Positions 1 to 9,048 of a stretch of DNA of 64,000 nt are shown here, piece after piece; positions within the stretch are counted from its first letter, which is position 1, and every line of letters begins with the position of its first letter. The notes below the pieces were generated by a model. The model saw only the letters and a list, made by a program, of their open reading frames with translations. It had not been told where the DNA came from and did not search any database. Source of the DNA: Gilvimarinus polysaccharolyticus (lineage in GTDB: Bacteria > Pseudomonadota > Gammaproteobacteria > Pseudomonadales > Cellvibrionaceae); contig NZ_LFIJ01000001.1 of assembly GCF_001187555.1 (NCBI RefSeq), positions 1,638,078 through 1,702,077 on the forward strand, in the 5' to 3' direction. The position numbers and the translations under genes are program-made.

Positions 1-971
1 CCCAAGCCGGCCACAAACAACTCAGAGAACATCAGCGCTAGCCCTAAAAACAGCAAGCATAAAAAACCCATATTAACAGGCAAAGCTTGAGTACCGACTA
101 ACCCCAAAATGACCGAGATAGAACCCAGAACCCCAGGAAAAGTTAAACCGGGGCTGAGAATTTCAATAAAAATAGCGAGCATCCCCAAAGAGATCAACAT
201 ATGCGCGATCTGTGGGTGGGCAATCAATGCTAATAAGCGGTCGATCATCCGCGGAGTAACCTCCACCACCGCACGACCGGCAAGCTTTAGCGTGTGCGGC
301 TCACCGTGAAACTGAATCTCACTACCATCAAGGCTCGACAACAGTAGGGATGGCTCGGCCACCACGCGATCAATAACCTGCGCCTGTAACGCCTCAGTGG
401 CCGTTACGCTCTGGGCCTCAGAGACAAAACGTTCTGCCAGCTCGACGTTGCGACCTCGGCTTTGTGCAATAGTACGCATCAGGGCGCGGGAATCGTTCAT
501 GACCTTTTTGGCCATAGTGCCTTTTATGTCATTGCCATCGCCAGCCACCGGCGAGGAGGCCCCTACGGTGGTGCCGTTATTCATCACAGCCACATGGGTG
601 GACAATAAAATAAACGCACCCGCCGAAGTAGCACCCGCCCCCGAAGGCCCGACATAACCGATCACCGGTACCTGCGATTCGCCAATAACACGAACCATAT
701 CCCGCGTGCTGCTTAGCAACCCACCAGGGGTATCGATACGCACCACCAACGCGGCGGCGCTGTTAAGCTCTGCCATGTTAATGGCGTGCTGTAACACCCC
801 AAAAGTGCCGGGGCCGATAACGCCCTGGATACTGACTTGGTAAACGGGTGCTTGGCGAGTAGCACCCTGCCCTAAAACCCAACCAGTAACGCCCATCAAC
901 ACCAACAGCAAAAATACCGCTAGACGGAACGGACGCAAACACCTGCGGTTATTGCTCTGGCGTAACAACAT
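1..971 (-). CDS. Long NfeD / ClpP-class membrane serine protease (3' end off window)
   Basis: Reading the minus strand from an ATG at 971 gives an open frame of at least 323 codons that leaves the window at base 1. It starts with a short basic stretch and a hydrophobic signal/anchor (about residues 13-25). A ClpP-like domain follows: the segment GPSGAGATSAGAF carries the probable nucleophile Ser116, and the Lys pair 155-156 in AKKVMND fits the catalytic Lys of the Ser/Lys dyad of the NfeD/1510-N family. Several membrane segments begin near residue 240, as in long NfeD proteins. The family is thought to work with SPFH partners in membrane quality control. The start overlaps the stop of the upstream SPFH gene by 23 bases, so translation is probably coupled. 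The C-terminal OB-fold would lie outside the window. Confidence 0.85.
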   Translation of the reverse strand, partial: MLLRQSNNRRCLRPFRLAVFLLLVLMGVTGWVLGQGATRQAPVYQVSIQGVIGPGTFGVLQHAINMAELNSAAALVVRIDTPGGLLSSTRDMVRVIGESQVPVIGYVGPSGAGATSAGAFILLSTHVAVMNNGTTVGASSPVAGDGNDIKGTMAKKVMNDSRALMRTIAQSRGRNVELAERFVSEAQSVTATEALQAQVIDRVVAEPSLLLSSLDGSEIQFHGEPHTLKLAGRAVVEVTPRMIDRLLALIAHPQIAHMLISLGMLAIFIEILSPGLTFPGVLGSISVILGLVGTQALPVNMGFLCLLFLGLALMFSELFVAGL

Positions 972-1920
972 TTGCAGAACTTCCGGTATCAATATGTAAA
1001 TCCAACGCTTGCAACAGCTGGCTCATATTGGTTAGGTCGGCCGGTAAGATCACCGACGTATGGGCATCGGCTAGGTGGCCGATATTGTCGATAAACTTCT
1101 CCGACATATTGAGCTTAATAGCCTCTTCACCGCCCGGTTGGACAATTGCGTGACCAATTTTTTCCAGTGAGCTGGCCGTGGCCATAGCAAGCGATAATAT
1201 TTCTGATGCACGCCCTTCTGCTTCGTTAACCAGTCGTTGACGCTCACCTTCAGAGAGGTTAATCAGCTCGCGCATAGTACCTTCAGAGGTATTGATGCGG
1301 CTCTGCTTGTCACCTTCGGCACGCGCTAAAATAGCTCGGCGTTCACGCTCTGCAGTTACCTGTTTTTCCATGGCATTTTGCACACTGTGCGGCGGTTTAA
1401 TGTTCTTAATCTCATAGCGGTGCACATGTACGCCCCAAGCTTCACCCGCTTTATTTAGAGTGTCCACCACCGCTTGGCTGATCATGTCCCGCTCTTCAAA
1501 GGTTTTGTCCAACTCTAGCGTACCAATTACCGAACGAGTCGTCGTCATCGCCAATTGCATTGCCGCAAAGCGATAGCTAGTTACGCCATAAGTCGCTTTA
1601 ACTGGGTCTGACACCGACATATAAATAACACCATCTACTTGCACTTGCACCTCATCGCGTGAGAAACACTCCTGCGGTGGTACATCAATGGTTTCTTCTC
1701 GTAAGTCTTGCAGCGCAATGACTTTATCGATAAACGGCGTTAAAACATGAAAGCCAGGCCCAAGGGTTGCTTTGTACTTACCCAAACGCTCAACAATCAA
1801 TGTGGTACGAGTCGATACAATACGTATAGAGCGAAACAGCTGCACTATAATGGTAAAAAAGATAATGCCCCATACGGCAAAATTAAACATATCTATGGGA
1901 TTCATTTGACCAGTGTTCAT
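949..1920 (-). CDS. SPFH/band 7 (stomatin-like) membrane protein
   Basis: A 323-residue protein with one N-terminal membrane anchor (about residues 12-31), a band 7 domain (ERLGKYKATLGPGFH through RYEIKNIKPP), and then a long charged Ala/Glu/Arg-rich coiled coil (EKQVTAERERRAI onward) ending in a conserved VILPADLTNMSQLL-type tail. This is the usual stomatin/QmcA/slipin layout; such proteins form membrane microdomain scaffolds and pair with NfeD proteins. The start at 1920 has GGAGAG five bases upstream and overlaps the stop of the preceding SPFH gene by four bases. It is a clear paralogue of that gene, so the operon carries two SPFH proteins, possibly hetero-oligomeric. The exact subfamily is inferred. 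Confidence 0.9.
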   Translation of the reverse strand: MNTGQMNPIDMFNFAVWGIIFFTIIVQLFRSIRIVSTRTTLIVERLGKYKATLGPGFHVLTPFIDKVIALQDLREETIDVPPQECFSRDEVQVQVDGVIYMSVSDPVKATYGVTSYRFAAMQLAMTTTRSVIGTLELDKTFEERDMISQAVVDTLNKAGEAWGVHVHRYEIKNIKPPHSVQNAMEKQVTAERERRAILARAEGDKQSRINTSEGTMRELINLSEGERQRLVNEAEGRASEILSLAMATASSLEKIGHAIVQPGGEEAIKLNMSEKFIDNIGHLADAHTSVILPADLTNMSQLLQALDLHIDTGSSANVVTPEQ

Positions 1921-2870
1921 TGAAACTCTCCTTTTAGTGCTGCGGTGCTTCCTGCAGAAACAGCGGCGCCGGTCCCAAGGTTTTTACCTAAGGCGGTTAG
2001 TATGCCTTTGATATGGGCCAAGTCGGCGGGCAGCACAGAGATATCCGCGCCTTGCATTACCTCACCCGTGCGCCCAATAAAATCTTCAACTAAACGCATT
2101 TTTACCGCGTAATCGCCACCGGGTTGTTTAATTGCCCGAGCCACACTTTGTAAACCTTCGGCCGAGGCTACCGCCAGAATTTCAATTTCGCTGGCGCGCC
2201 CTTTTGCTTCATTAATACGCTTTTGTTTCTCGCCCTCAGAAATATTGATCGCCTCTTGACGATAGCCTTCAGAAACCAGAATCTTAGATTCTTTGCCAGC
2301 CGTAGCTAAAGTAATATCGGCCCGTTTTTCACGCTCGGCTTCCATTTGTTTTTCTAAGGTATGAACGACCTGAGCCGACGGCTCGATATTTTTAATTTCA
2401 TAGCGCATGACTTTAATGCCCCAAGGATCCGACGCTTTGTCGATTTCCCGCACGATGGATTCATTCAACTTATCGCGTTCATAAAAGGTATCCCCCAAGG
2501 TGAGCTTGCCAATCTCCGAGCGCATGGTGGTTTGCGCCAAATTAACACTGGCCATTTGATAATCGCCAATTCCGTAGCTGGCTCTTTTGGCATCCATCAC
2601 CTTTAAATACACCAAGCCATCTACCGCGACTTGGATATTATCTCGGGTAATACAACTTTGGGCCGGAATATCAAACACTTGCTCACGAATCTCATGGCGA
2701 TAGGCGACTTTATCTAAAAAAGGCACCACCACATGAAAGCCCGGCTCTAGTACTCGCCGGAAGTTACCAAAGCGCTCCAGCACACAGGACTGACGCATGG
2801 GGACAATAATCATCAGGTTCCAGACAAAAATGCCGGCCACAATGACAAAAATGGTTAAGGCGGTAAACAT
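1917..2870 (-). CDS. SPFH/band 7 (stomatin-like) membrane protein
   Basis: A 317-residue protein (MFTALTIFVIVAGIF...) with an N-terminal transmembrane helix, a band 7 domain (VLERFGNFRRVLEPGFH to RYEIKNIEPS), a coiled coil (EKQMEAEREKRADIT) and the terminal ISVLPADLAHIKG motif. I chose the ATG at 2870 because AAGGAG stands seven bases before it; an upstream in-frame start at 2909 has no such site and would put a hydrophilic extension before the anchor. It lies in the same operon as the short NfeD (60 bases upstream) and overlaps the next SPFH gene by four bases. Role by family: scaffold in membrane quality control together with NfeD. Confidence 0.9.
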   Translation of the reverse strand: MFTALTIFVIVAGIFVWNLMIIVPMRQSCVLERFGNFRRVLEPGFHVVVPFLDKVAYRHEIREQVFDIPAQSCITRDNIQVAVDGLVYLKVMDAKRASYGIGDYQMASVNLAQTTMRSEIGKLTLGDTFYERDKLNESIVREIDKASDPWGIKVMRYEIKNIEPSAQVVHTLEKQMEAEREKRADITLATAGKESKILVSEGYRQEAINISEGEKQKRINEAKGRASEIEILAVASAEGLQSVARAIKQPGGDYAVKMRLVEDFIGRTGEVMQGADISVLPADLAHIKGILTALGKNLGTGAAVSAGSTAALKGEFQ

Positions 2871-2930
2871 GAGTTGCTCCTTGATTAAAAGTACCGGCGA
2901 AGGTTTCAACGCCGGCGATGATTATGGGTA

Positions 2931-3425
2931 TTACTCCATTGGTTTTTCGTTTTGGTTTTCGGGCGAATCGAGAGCCTCGACAGTCCACCGTAAATTATCA
3001 CGAAACACTACACGTACACGGGTTCCCGCCTCTAGCGCTTGATTTTGGTCTTGGTGATAATTCTTAGCGTTCCAAGTACTGCCACGGAACATAATGCGCC
3101 CCTCGCCACCGGGGGGAATGGTCTCGGCAACCTCTACAATCTGGTCGTAGGCGTCTAAATCCTCATCTGTTCCACCGCGCTCTACTTGGGCCGGAATAAG
3201 CTTTTGTACCACACCGCGCAAGCCGAACAGCAAAAGTAGCGATCCGACAAACCAAGCGGTAAACGCCTGTATCCAGCCGTCAATAAAGCCGGTAAAAAGC
3301 AACAGCGCAACCAGCGAAGCACCAAGGCCAAGAAAAAACACGATGCCACCAGGCAACAGAATTTCTAACACCATCAGTACAATACCGGCGATAAACCACA
3401 GGGTGGAGAGTTCGTATTCCTGCAT
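2931..3425 (-). CDS. Short NfeD-like membrane protein
   Basis: A 164-residue protein with two to three N-terminal hydrophobic segments (LWFIAGIVLMVLEILLPGG, IVFFLGLGASLVALLLF, AFTAWFVGSLLLLFGL) followed by a soluble β-rich domain (EGRIMFRGSTWNAKN ... VRVVFRDNLRWTVEAL), the OB-fold of short NfeD proteins. It is the first gene of the NfeD-SPFH-SPFH-NfeD operon; by family it partners SPFH proteins. The ATG at 3425 (MQEYEL) is preferred over a TTG twelve bases upstream; no strong ribosome site decides between them. Confidence 0.88.
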   Translation of the reverse strand: MQEYELSTLWFIAGIVLMVLEILLPGGIVFFLGLGASLVALLLFTGFIDGWIQAFTAWFVGSLLLLFGLRGVVQKLIPAQVERGGTDEDLDAYDQIVEVAETIPPGGEGRIMFRGSTWNAKNYHQDQNQALEAGTRVRVVFRDNLRWTVEALDSPENQNEKPME

Positions 3426-3697
3426 GCAAAAGCCCAAAGATCCATTGGTTATAGTTTATGTCACAAGTTAACCTGATTGAGCCGCCAAATTCCAGCAGAA
3501 ACTCTCATAACGCGGTAACTACTCTGACGACAAAGAATCTGCACCAGATATACGGCAACAAAAGACCAAAAGACACGTTACTTGCCGAAAGATCGATTTA
3601 GGTTGAAAATCACTCAGGTTCAAACGGCTAGATGCCCACCAGATCAAACCTAAGCGACCATTGTTAACCCCCTAAATGGCTATGGCTTCACTACAGG

Positions 3698-4105
3698 CTA
3701 TCGTGGTCGGCCAATCTCTCTCATTATGTCTCGCCAAGACAAGATGCCGATAGGCCTTTGAGCTTCATTAACAATTGGAATACACGATATTTTGTGTGAA
3801 TTGAAGATATCCACCGCCTCTCTTACCGTAGAATCTGCCGTTAACGATATAGGCTTGCGTGTCATTATTTGATGTGCTCGTTTGTTCAAAGAGGCTAAAT
3901 CTTTAGTAGTAGCGGCTATAGTGTCTATATTTGGGCTAATCGATTTGAGCAGATCTCGATCAGAAATAACACCAAACAAACGCTCATCCTCGACCACCAG
4001 CAGGTGATGAAAACCCGTCTGATCAAACAGCTCTTTAAGCCGACTAAGTCGATCGTCCATTTTTACAACAACTACGTTTTTGCTCATTATTTTACTAATT
4101 TTCAT
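3698..4105 (-). CDS. Twin CBS-domain protein
   Basis: A 135-residue stand-alone protein of two CBS motifs: residues about 4-60 (IMSKNVVVVKMDDRLS ... VVEDERLFGVISDRDLL) and 78-131 (IMTRKPISLTADSTVREA ... PIVNEAQRPIGILSWRDIM). Paired CBS domains form a Bateman module that binds adenine nucleotides and reports energy state. No effector domain is attached and the neighbours give no target. The start has AAGGGG about eight bases upstream. About 270 bases without any gene separate it from the NfeD operon. Confidence 0.9.
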   Translation of the reverse strand: MKISKIMSKNVVVVKMDDRLSRLKELFDQTGFHHLLVVEDERLFGVISDRDLLKSISPNIDTIAATTKDLASLNKRAHQIMTRKPISLTADSTVREAVDIFNSHKISCIPIVNEAQRPIGILSWRDIMREIGRPR

Positions 4106-4215
4106 TAACTGCCCCTTACAAATTCAGCATTAACGTCGGGTAATATGCATCGCCATAAAAACTCTTAATCTAGTCATACGTGAGCCTGACACCAATGATT
4201 TAGGTTTCTTCCGTT

Positions 4216-5088
4216 TCACTGTATCTGAAAATCATACCCTTGATGCCTTCGCTGCGACTCAGAGATTCGTGCCCCTCCTTCGCTAATTGCGGTTACATAA
4301 TAGGTATAAAAATACCCCGATGTTAAGTTTTCCGTAAAATCCTGTAAGACTAGACTAGCATCAGTAACCTCAGGCATATCGGCCCAAGCAAAAAGCGTGT
4401 CATTCCCTAAATAGTCATTAAGATTAGCTTTTTGCTGAACCTGAACTCGATAATATGAGGCTTCGGGATAAGGCTCCCAAGCGAGTACTATGGGCTCATC
4501 AAGCGTAACAAGTTTTGTTTTTACGCGTTTCACCACCGGCTTTACAAACTGTAAATCAAGCCCTTCGCCCGGCTCACCCTCCGCCACAAGAAAACGATCA
4601 GACCTGTGCTGATTCATCGGGCTAATAATCAAGCCAGGCAAAGCACCATCTGTCGTATCACTATCCAATTGAAACCCATTCACTTGGTACTCGCCAAAGG
4701 GGACCGCAATACGGTACTCACCGGCAGCGTCAGTCGTTGCCCACTGGCTATATACCGCACTATTTAAACCAAGGCGTAACCTCAACCCCTCTACCCGCTT
4801 ACCATCACCGACCACAACACCGCGGATCTCCCCAGCCCCGGCAGCAAGCACATTATTATCGATATCGGAGATATTACCCGAAGAAACACCGGTAGAGCCA
4901 AGGTAGCCCTCAACAATAGGCGGCGGCGTATTAATTTCATCACTGGCAAAGTCAGTTGAGGTAAAAGAACGACCAACGGCTTCATCAAAAAAGTAGGACA
5001 CAGCTAACATTTGCACAAAAACAAATGCAATACCAAAACCTAAGCCAAACATTAAACCTTGCAAGATTTTTTTGAAAAGTCCCTTCAT
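4216..5088 (-). CDS. Membrane-anchored protein with carboxypeptidase-regulatory-like domain
   Basis: I do not recognise this as a named protein. It is about 290 residues: a cytoplasmic basic start (MKGLFKK), one transmembrane helix (GLMFGLGFGIAFVFVQMLAV), then an extracytoplasmic part. Residues about 88-150 (GEIRGVVVGDGKRVEGLRL ... TTDAAGEYRIAVPFGEYQV) look like a carboxypeptidase regulatory-like Ig fold. A later β-rich segment (PIVLAWEPYPEASYYRVQVQ ... YYVTAISEGG) resembles a fibronectin-type domain. The start at 5088 is favoured by GGAG eleven bases upstream over an in-frame ATG at 5121. No enzyme motif is visible. Confidence 0.75.
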   Translation of the reverse strand: MKGLFKKILQGLMFGLGFGIAFVFVQMLAVSYFFDEAVGRSFTSTDFASDEINTPPPIVEGYLGSTGVSSGNISDIDNNVLAAGAGEIRGVVVGDGKRVEGLRLRLGLNSAVYSQWATTDAAGEYRIAVPFGEYQVNGFQLDSDTTDGALPGLIISPMNQHRSDRFLVAEGEPGEGLDLQFVKPVVKRVKTKLVTLDEPIVLAWEPYPEASYYRVQVQQKANLNDYLGNDTLFAWADMPEVTDASLVLQDFTENLTSGYFYTYYVTAISEGGARISESQRRHQGYDFQIQ

Positions 5089-5257
5089 ATTTTTACATAC
5101 TCCATTTATTGTTAACTGCAATAATTAACCGTATTTATAGATAATTTTTATTGGTCTATTAATTTAGGCCGTATACCTGAATGTGTGTATTGCTTAACCG
5201 AGAGTCACAATTCGCTTATAAATTTATAGCTAGAAACTTAAGTCCGCAATTTTTATA

Positions 5258-5905
5258 CTAAGCAGGAAAAATCACCGCGTTACTCCCCTCTTGCCACGGC
5301 TGGAACTTGGTCATACTTTGTACAAACAATGATTGCTGCAACCAATACTGCAGCCACTGCTGCAGGTTTGGGTAAGGTAGACGGTAAAATACCTCGCGAT
5401 CCACATGGGCAAATTGACGAACAAACGGCATAATGCCGATATCGGCAATACTCGCATTAGCCCCTAACAAAAAGCGGTTGCTAGCCAACAAGCCTTCCAA
5501 CACCTGTAAAAAGCCTTCGCCTTTTAAGCGATAATCAGCCTGGGGCATCTCGGGGTGACGATCGGCGTATTTGTAGCGATCCAGCCAGTACTTAAAATCG
5601 TTATCGTTTTGTTCGATCAAGGCGTTGGCCTGCGGCAAAATTTTTTCATCCAACAACTTTTGCGGATCTTGCTGCTCTAGCGCCCATACCATTATGTCGC
5701 GGCTCTGCTCTATTACCCTGCCACCCAGCATCTGCAACACGGGCACCGTGCCTTTCGGGCTAATGGCCAGCATCTGCGGTGGTTTGTTTTTTAATACAAC
5801 CTCTCGCAGTTCTACTTGTAAGCCGGCAAATAACAAGCCGAGACGAGCGCGCATAGCATAAGGGCAGCGACGAAAAGAGTACAAACAATGGTATTTTGCA
5901 GTCAT
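5258..5905 (-). CDS. Glutathione S-transferase family protein
   Basis: A 215-residue two-domain protein. The N-terminal thioredoxin-like domain carries RRCPYAMRARLGL (possible active Cys in CPYA), the cis-proline motif KGTVPVL and the glutathione-binding acidic/Ser motif EQSRDI. The rest is the α-helical GST C-terminal domain, with NASIADIGIMPFVRQF matching the conserved helix-capping region. Likely a cytoplasmic glutathione-dependent transferase or reductase; the substrate is unknown. Monocistronic, divergent from the DsbA-like gene. Confidence 0.9.
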   Translation of the reverse strand: MTAKYHCLYSFRRCPYAMRARLGLLFAGLQVELREVVLKNKPPQMLAISPKGTVPVLQMLGGRVIEQSRDIMVWALEQQDPQKLLDEKILPQANALIEQNDNDFKYWLDRYKYADRHPEMPQADYRLKGEGFLQVLEGLLASNRFLLGANASIADIGIMPFVRQFAHVDREVFYRLPYPNLQQWLQYWLQQSLFVQSMTKFQPWQEGSNAVIFPA

Positions 5906-6108
5906 GGGGTTTGGTAATGGGCTGATAATAGTTTATGGCGGTAAGAGTAGAGTCGCTGATGCCAAGCTCTGGGTCAAGTCATCCAAGTAAAAGACAAACA
6001 AAGAGATGAACGGAACAAAACCATCCGCACCCGATCAGAGCAAGCAACCCAAACCACGTGTTAAAGTGGCAACAAGTAAAACCTTTTTAGCAACTGACAG
6101 GATTCCCT

Positions 6109-6756
6109 ATGCACAAGATTCAGATCGATATCGTCTCTGACATCGCCTGCCCTTGGTGCGCGATCGGCTATGCGCGGTTAGAGCAAGCGATGCACAAGCT
6201 AGCACCTGGGTACGAGTTTAACGTGCAGTGGCACGCGTTTGAGCTAGACCCGGACCACAGCGGCGCGGGCGAGCCTATCCTGCCTGCCTTAGTGCGTAAA
6301 TACGGCAGCACCGAGGCCGACATGCGCGCCAATCAAGATCAGATGATGCAAATCGCCACTGACCTCGGCATCAACTTTGAAAAGCTGCAAGAGCGCTTTA
6401 CCTGCAATACTTTTGATGGTCACCGGCTGGTTAAATGGGCCGGCGAGCAAGGCCTACAAACACAAATGAAACAAGCGTTGTTTGATGCTTACTTTGGCAA
6501 AGCCGAAGACGTTTCCAAGCACGACGTTCTGTTGCATTGCGTTGCAAACCTTGGCCTTGATACCACGCAAGCGCGCGCAATCTTAGACTCCGACAAATAC
6601 GCCACTGCCGTACGGGATGACGAAACCACCTACCAGCAGGCCGGTGTTAGCGCCGTGCCGGCGTTTATCATCAACAATAAGTACCTGATTTCTGGTGCTC
6701 AAGAAGTCGATACATTGGTGCAAGCGTTTCAAGATATTAGTGCCGAGACCGAATGA
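6109..6756 (+). CDS. DsbA-family (FrnE-like) oxidoreductase
   Basis: A 215-residue protein without a signal peptide. A thioredoxin-fold active site CPWC sits at residues 14-17 (SDIACPWCAIG), a long helical insertion follows, and the cis-proline is in VSAVPAFIINNKYLISG. This is the FrnE/2-hydroxychromene isomerase-like branch of DsbA proteins, cytoplasmic disulfide oxidoreductases linked in other bacteria to oxidative-stress tolerance. A small DUF4112 gene follows almost without gap, so the two are probably co-transcribed. Confidence 0.9.
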   Translation: MHKIQIDIVSDIACPWCAIGYARLEQAMHKLAPGYEFNVQWHAFELDPDHSGAGEPILPALVRKYGSTEADMRANQDQMMQIATDLGINFEKLQERFTCNTFDGHRLVKWAGEQGLQTQMKQALFDAYFGKAEDVSKHDVLLHCVANLGLDTTQARAILDSDKYATAVRDDETTYQQAGVSAVPAFIINNKYLISGAQEVDTLVQAFQDISAETE

Positions 6757-6773
6757 GCGAGCGAGGATGCGCA

Positions 6774-7133
6774 ATGCCAAAAACTTCTAAAGCCGAGCAG
6801 CAAGCCATTTTGGCACGGCTGGATAAGTTCAGCCGGCTAACCGACAGCAGCATTGCGATTCCGTTTACCAACTTTCGGATTGGTGCCGAGGCCATTATAG
6901 GCTTGATACCCGTGGTGGGTGATTTAACCGGTCTGCTGCTATCGGGTTACGTCTTACTCGAGGCGCACCGCGCTGGCGCAAGCCGGTCAATAAAGCTGCG
7001 CATAATAGCTAACATGGGTATTGATTTTCTCGGCGGTTTGGTGCCTGTGGTAGGTGATGTGTTTGATGCACTTTTTAAAGCCAACACGCGCAACACACGT
7101 TTGTTAAGAAATTATTTAGAAAAACAACAGTAG
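6774..7133 (+). CDS. DUF4112 family membrane protein
   Basis: A 119-residue protein matching DUF4112: a short helical start (QQAILARLDKFSRLTDS), the conserved IPFTNFRIGAEAIIGLIPVVGD, and a second similar block (GIDFLGGLVPVVGDVFDALFKAN). The two PVVGD motifs flank hydrophobic segments. Function unknown. I place the start at 6774, where AGGA stands about seven bases upstream; an in-frame ATG at 6753 overlaps the stop of the preceding gene but lacks a ribosome site. Confidence 0.85.
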   Translation: MPKTSKAEQQAILARLDKFSRLTDSSIAIPFTNFRIGAEAIIGLIPVVGDLTGLLLSGYVLLEAHRAGASRSIKLRIIANMGIDFLGGLVPVVGDVFDALFKANTRNTRLLRNYLEKQQ

Positions 7134-7475
7134 CAATCGTGCAGTGATAGATGTTCGGCGGAGCAAAGACACACTTTGGATAACCCATTAAGCGATCAAA
7201 TACTGACTTAAATCCAAGTATCGATTTAAACCAAAGGCACAAACAAAGTACCTTTGGTTTAACGGCGTTGATTTAACAGCGTCGGCTTAAGACAGGATTA
7301 ATCGATTCAGAAGGGCTTTTGAATACCAAACTCAAAGCCGGCACTTTCATAATCATCGGCACCAAAGCATCCTGATCGTCATCCAAACGCGCCGCTGGGA
7401 GTTAACACTGTGTTGTCATAATTAATTTGTCCTGCCACTTTAACCGCCGCAAGCAAGCGCTGTGTATCAAACGCT
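7134..7475. other. Gene-free stretch with decayed coding debris
   Basis: No intact frame is present. On the minus strand around 7320-7440 a broken reading frame contains pieces such as VAGQINYDNTVLTPSGAFG and, after a stop, DYESAGFEFGIQKPF ending in Phe. The latter resembles the last β-strand of an outer-membrane barrel protein, but the stretch is too short to name. Best read as remnant DNA. Confidence 0.4.
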
Positions 7476-7952
7476 TCACGCGAAGCGCCTCGGAGACACC
7501 CGCAGCCCTGCAAATAGCATTAATGGTAGGGACGGTATCGACAACAAAACAAATTTCAATAAACTCGCTCGCCCTGCGAAAGGTGTGGTACGCACTCCCA
7601 TTGCGCCGGAACTAACACCCGCGCCTCTTGTAAAATTAAAGGTCACATAAGACGTCTGAGCGCCTGCAGGAACGTATAGATCATACTCGGTGCGCTCGGG
7701 TATAAAAAACATAGCGGCACCGTCATCACCGTCTAAATCAGAAAAACGTAAGCCTTGCTCGGGAGTGCTATAAGACAGGGCACAAAACCCCGGCGGAGTA
7801 ATGCCCAACTTATGCACAGAGGCCAACTGTGTCTCTTGTACCCCTCGCTCGCAACCTACAGCCGCCGTTTCCATCTGAGCCAATTGCTTGCCAGCGCCCA
7901 AGGCGGCACTCCATCGTAACCCAAGGCTGCAGCGCGGCCTGCGTAGCGGCAT
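7476..7952 (-). pseudogene. Remnant of an AraC-family regulator (N-terminal sensor domain)
   Basis: A minus-strand frame of 158 codons is open, but only its middle looks like real protein: GVQETQLASVHKLGITPPGF, ALSYSTPEQGLRFSDLDG, AAMFFIPERTEYDLYVPAG, which resembles the cupin-like N-terminal domain of AraC-type regulators. The first ~35 residues and the Pro/Leu-rich tail look like frame-shifted sequence, and no C-terminal helix-turn-helix pair is found downstream. I read it as a decayed gene. A frameshifted real gene or chance similarity cannot be excluded. Confidence 0.45.
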
Positions 7953-8458
7953 CCTCGATACATGTTGAGCGGTAGTTGCTTCTATTTTGGGCGGGTAAAC
8001 GTTCAGCCGTTATTAGGCACCATAATTTTAACTGCCGCTATCATACACTCAGCTTATCTTAAAGCGCTAATGTAAAATGAACGATACTGGGCTATCGCCA
8101 AGTCCTACACGTCGGTACCCGCTGACTTATAAAGCGGCTACTAATATAGAACCTAGCCTTACCCCTTCACGCCCGATAAAACCGATTCGAAATCCAAGCC
8201 TAACATGCAGTGCAGCCAGAACTTAGGACACACATAGGCATGCTTATGCAGAACAACAAACTGAAGCTAAAAAGTATTCACTAAATATAAGATTAATAAA
8301 GGCAGGCTCTTAAAGATAAAGCTCGATAGCCTTTAGCTACCTCTGTTGCTCGGTTGACTGAAGGCGCATCCAGTTGCATATTTTAAAAATACGAACCCTC
8401 ATTCCGTGCATATCTAGTGTCACTACGGTGAAGCACTGCCTCACATCACAATTTATTC
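7953..8458. other. Intergenic region upstream of the pilus operon
   Basis: About 500 bases with stops in all frames and no recognisable RNA gene or repeat. Base composition is more AT-rich than the flanking genes. It probably holds regulatory sequence for the pilus operon plus leftovers of the decayed AraC-like gene. Confidence 0.4.
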
Positions 8459-8486
8459 TTGACAGGAATCATAGCTTTACTACACT
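8459..8486 (+). promoter_or_regulatory. Candidate sigma-70 promoter of the pilus operon
   Basis: A perfect -35 box TTGACA (8459-8464) is followed after 16 bases by TACACT (8481-8486). Transcription would begin near 8493, about 40 bases before the first pilus gene. The -10 box is only moderate, so this is a prediction from sequence. Confidence 0.5.
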
Positions 8487-8532
8487 CAAAGAAAATAAAA
8501 CGGATATAACGGACATGGATAAGGTGAAAAAA

Positions 8533-9048
8533 ATGAAATATTTTAATCGTCGTATTTTTATTAACGTTATCATTAAGGCCTCTGTTCTTTGTTTTACCCC
8601 GTTAGTATTTGCCTCCTCCGAGACTGGCAACTTTGACGTTACCCTTACAATCACATCATCCTGCAGCATTAACACCGCCACCGACGGCAATGTAGCTTTT
8701 GGTAATCAAGCATCCTCGGCAACCAATATCCAAGTCAGCACGGCCTCTATAGAGGTTAGTTGCACACAAGGTACACCCTACACCCTAGCATTAAATAACG
8801 GAGCCAATGCAGATGCGACTTCGCGGCGCATGATAGGCCAAACAGTCGCTACTGATTTTGTCCCTTACGAACTCTACTTAGATACTTACACAACATTGTG
8901 GGGGGATGGCGTTACTTTTGGTGCGGTTAAAAGTGGCTTGACGGGGAATGGTACAACACAGAGCCACGCTATATATGCTCAAGTCCCTAGTGCCAACGCT
9001 TCCGCACAAGATTACAAGGACACTGTGACTGCTACAATAACGTGGTGA
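8533..9048 (+). CDS. Spore coat U domain pilin (CsuA/B-like major subunit)
   Basis: A 171-residue secreted protein: signal peptide MKYFNRRIFINVIIKASVLC...VFA, then one spore coat U (SCPU) domain starting FDVTLTITSSCSIN and ending in the β-strand YKDTVTATITW. Paired cysteines (SCSI and VSCTQ) fit the disulfide of this fold. The family forms subunits of archaic chaperone-usher pili such as Acinetobacter Csu. I use the ATG at 8533 because AAGGTG lies six bases before it and a proper signal peptide follows; longer upstream frames have none. It is the first of four overlapping genes, so likely the main structural pilin. Confidence 0.88.
   Translation: MKYFNRRIFINVIIKASVLCFTPLVFASSETGNFDVTLTITSSCSINTATDGNVAFGNQASSATNIQVSTASIEVSCTQGTPYTLALNNGANADATSRRMIGQTVATDFVPYELYLDTYTTLWGDGVTFGAVKSGLTGNGTTQSHAIYAQVPSANASAQDYKDTVTATITW

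Noticed and set aside
7427-7650. Two short plus-strand frames of 62 codons
   Set aside because: Overlapping each other in different frames over decayed DNA; no ribosome site or family resemblance.
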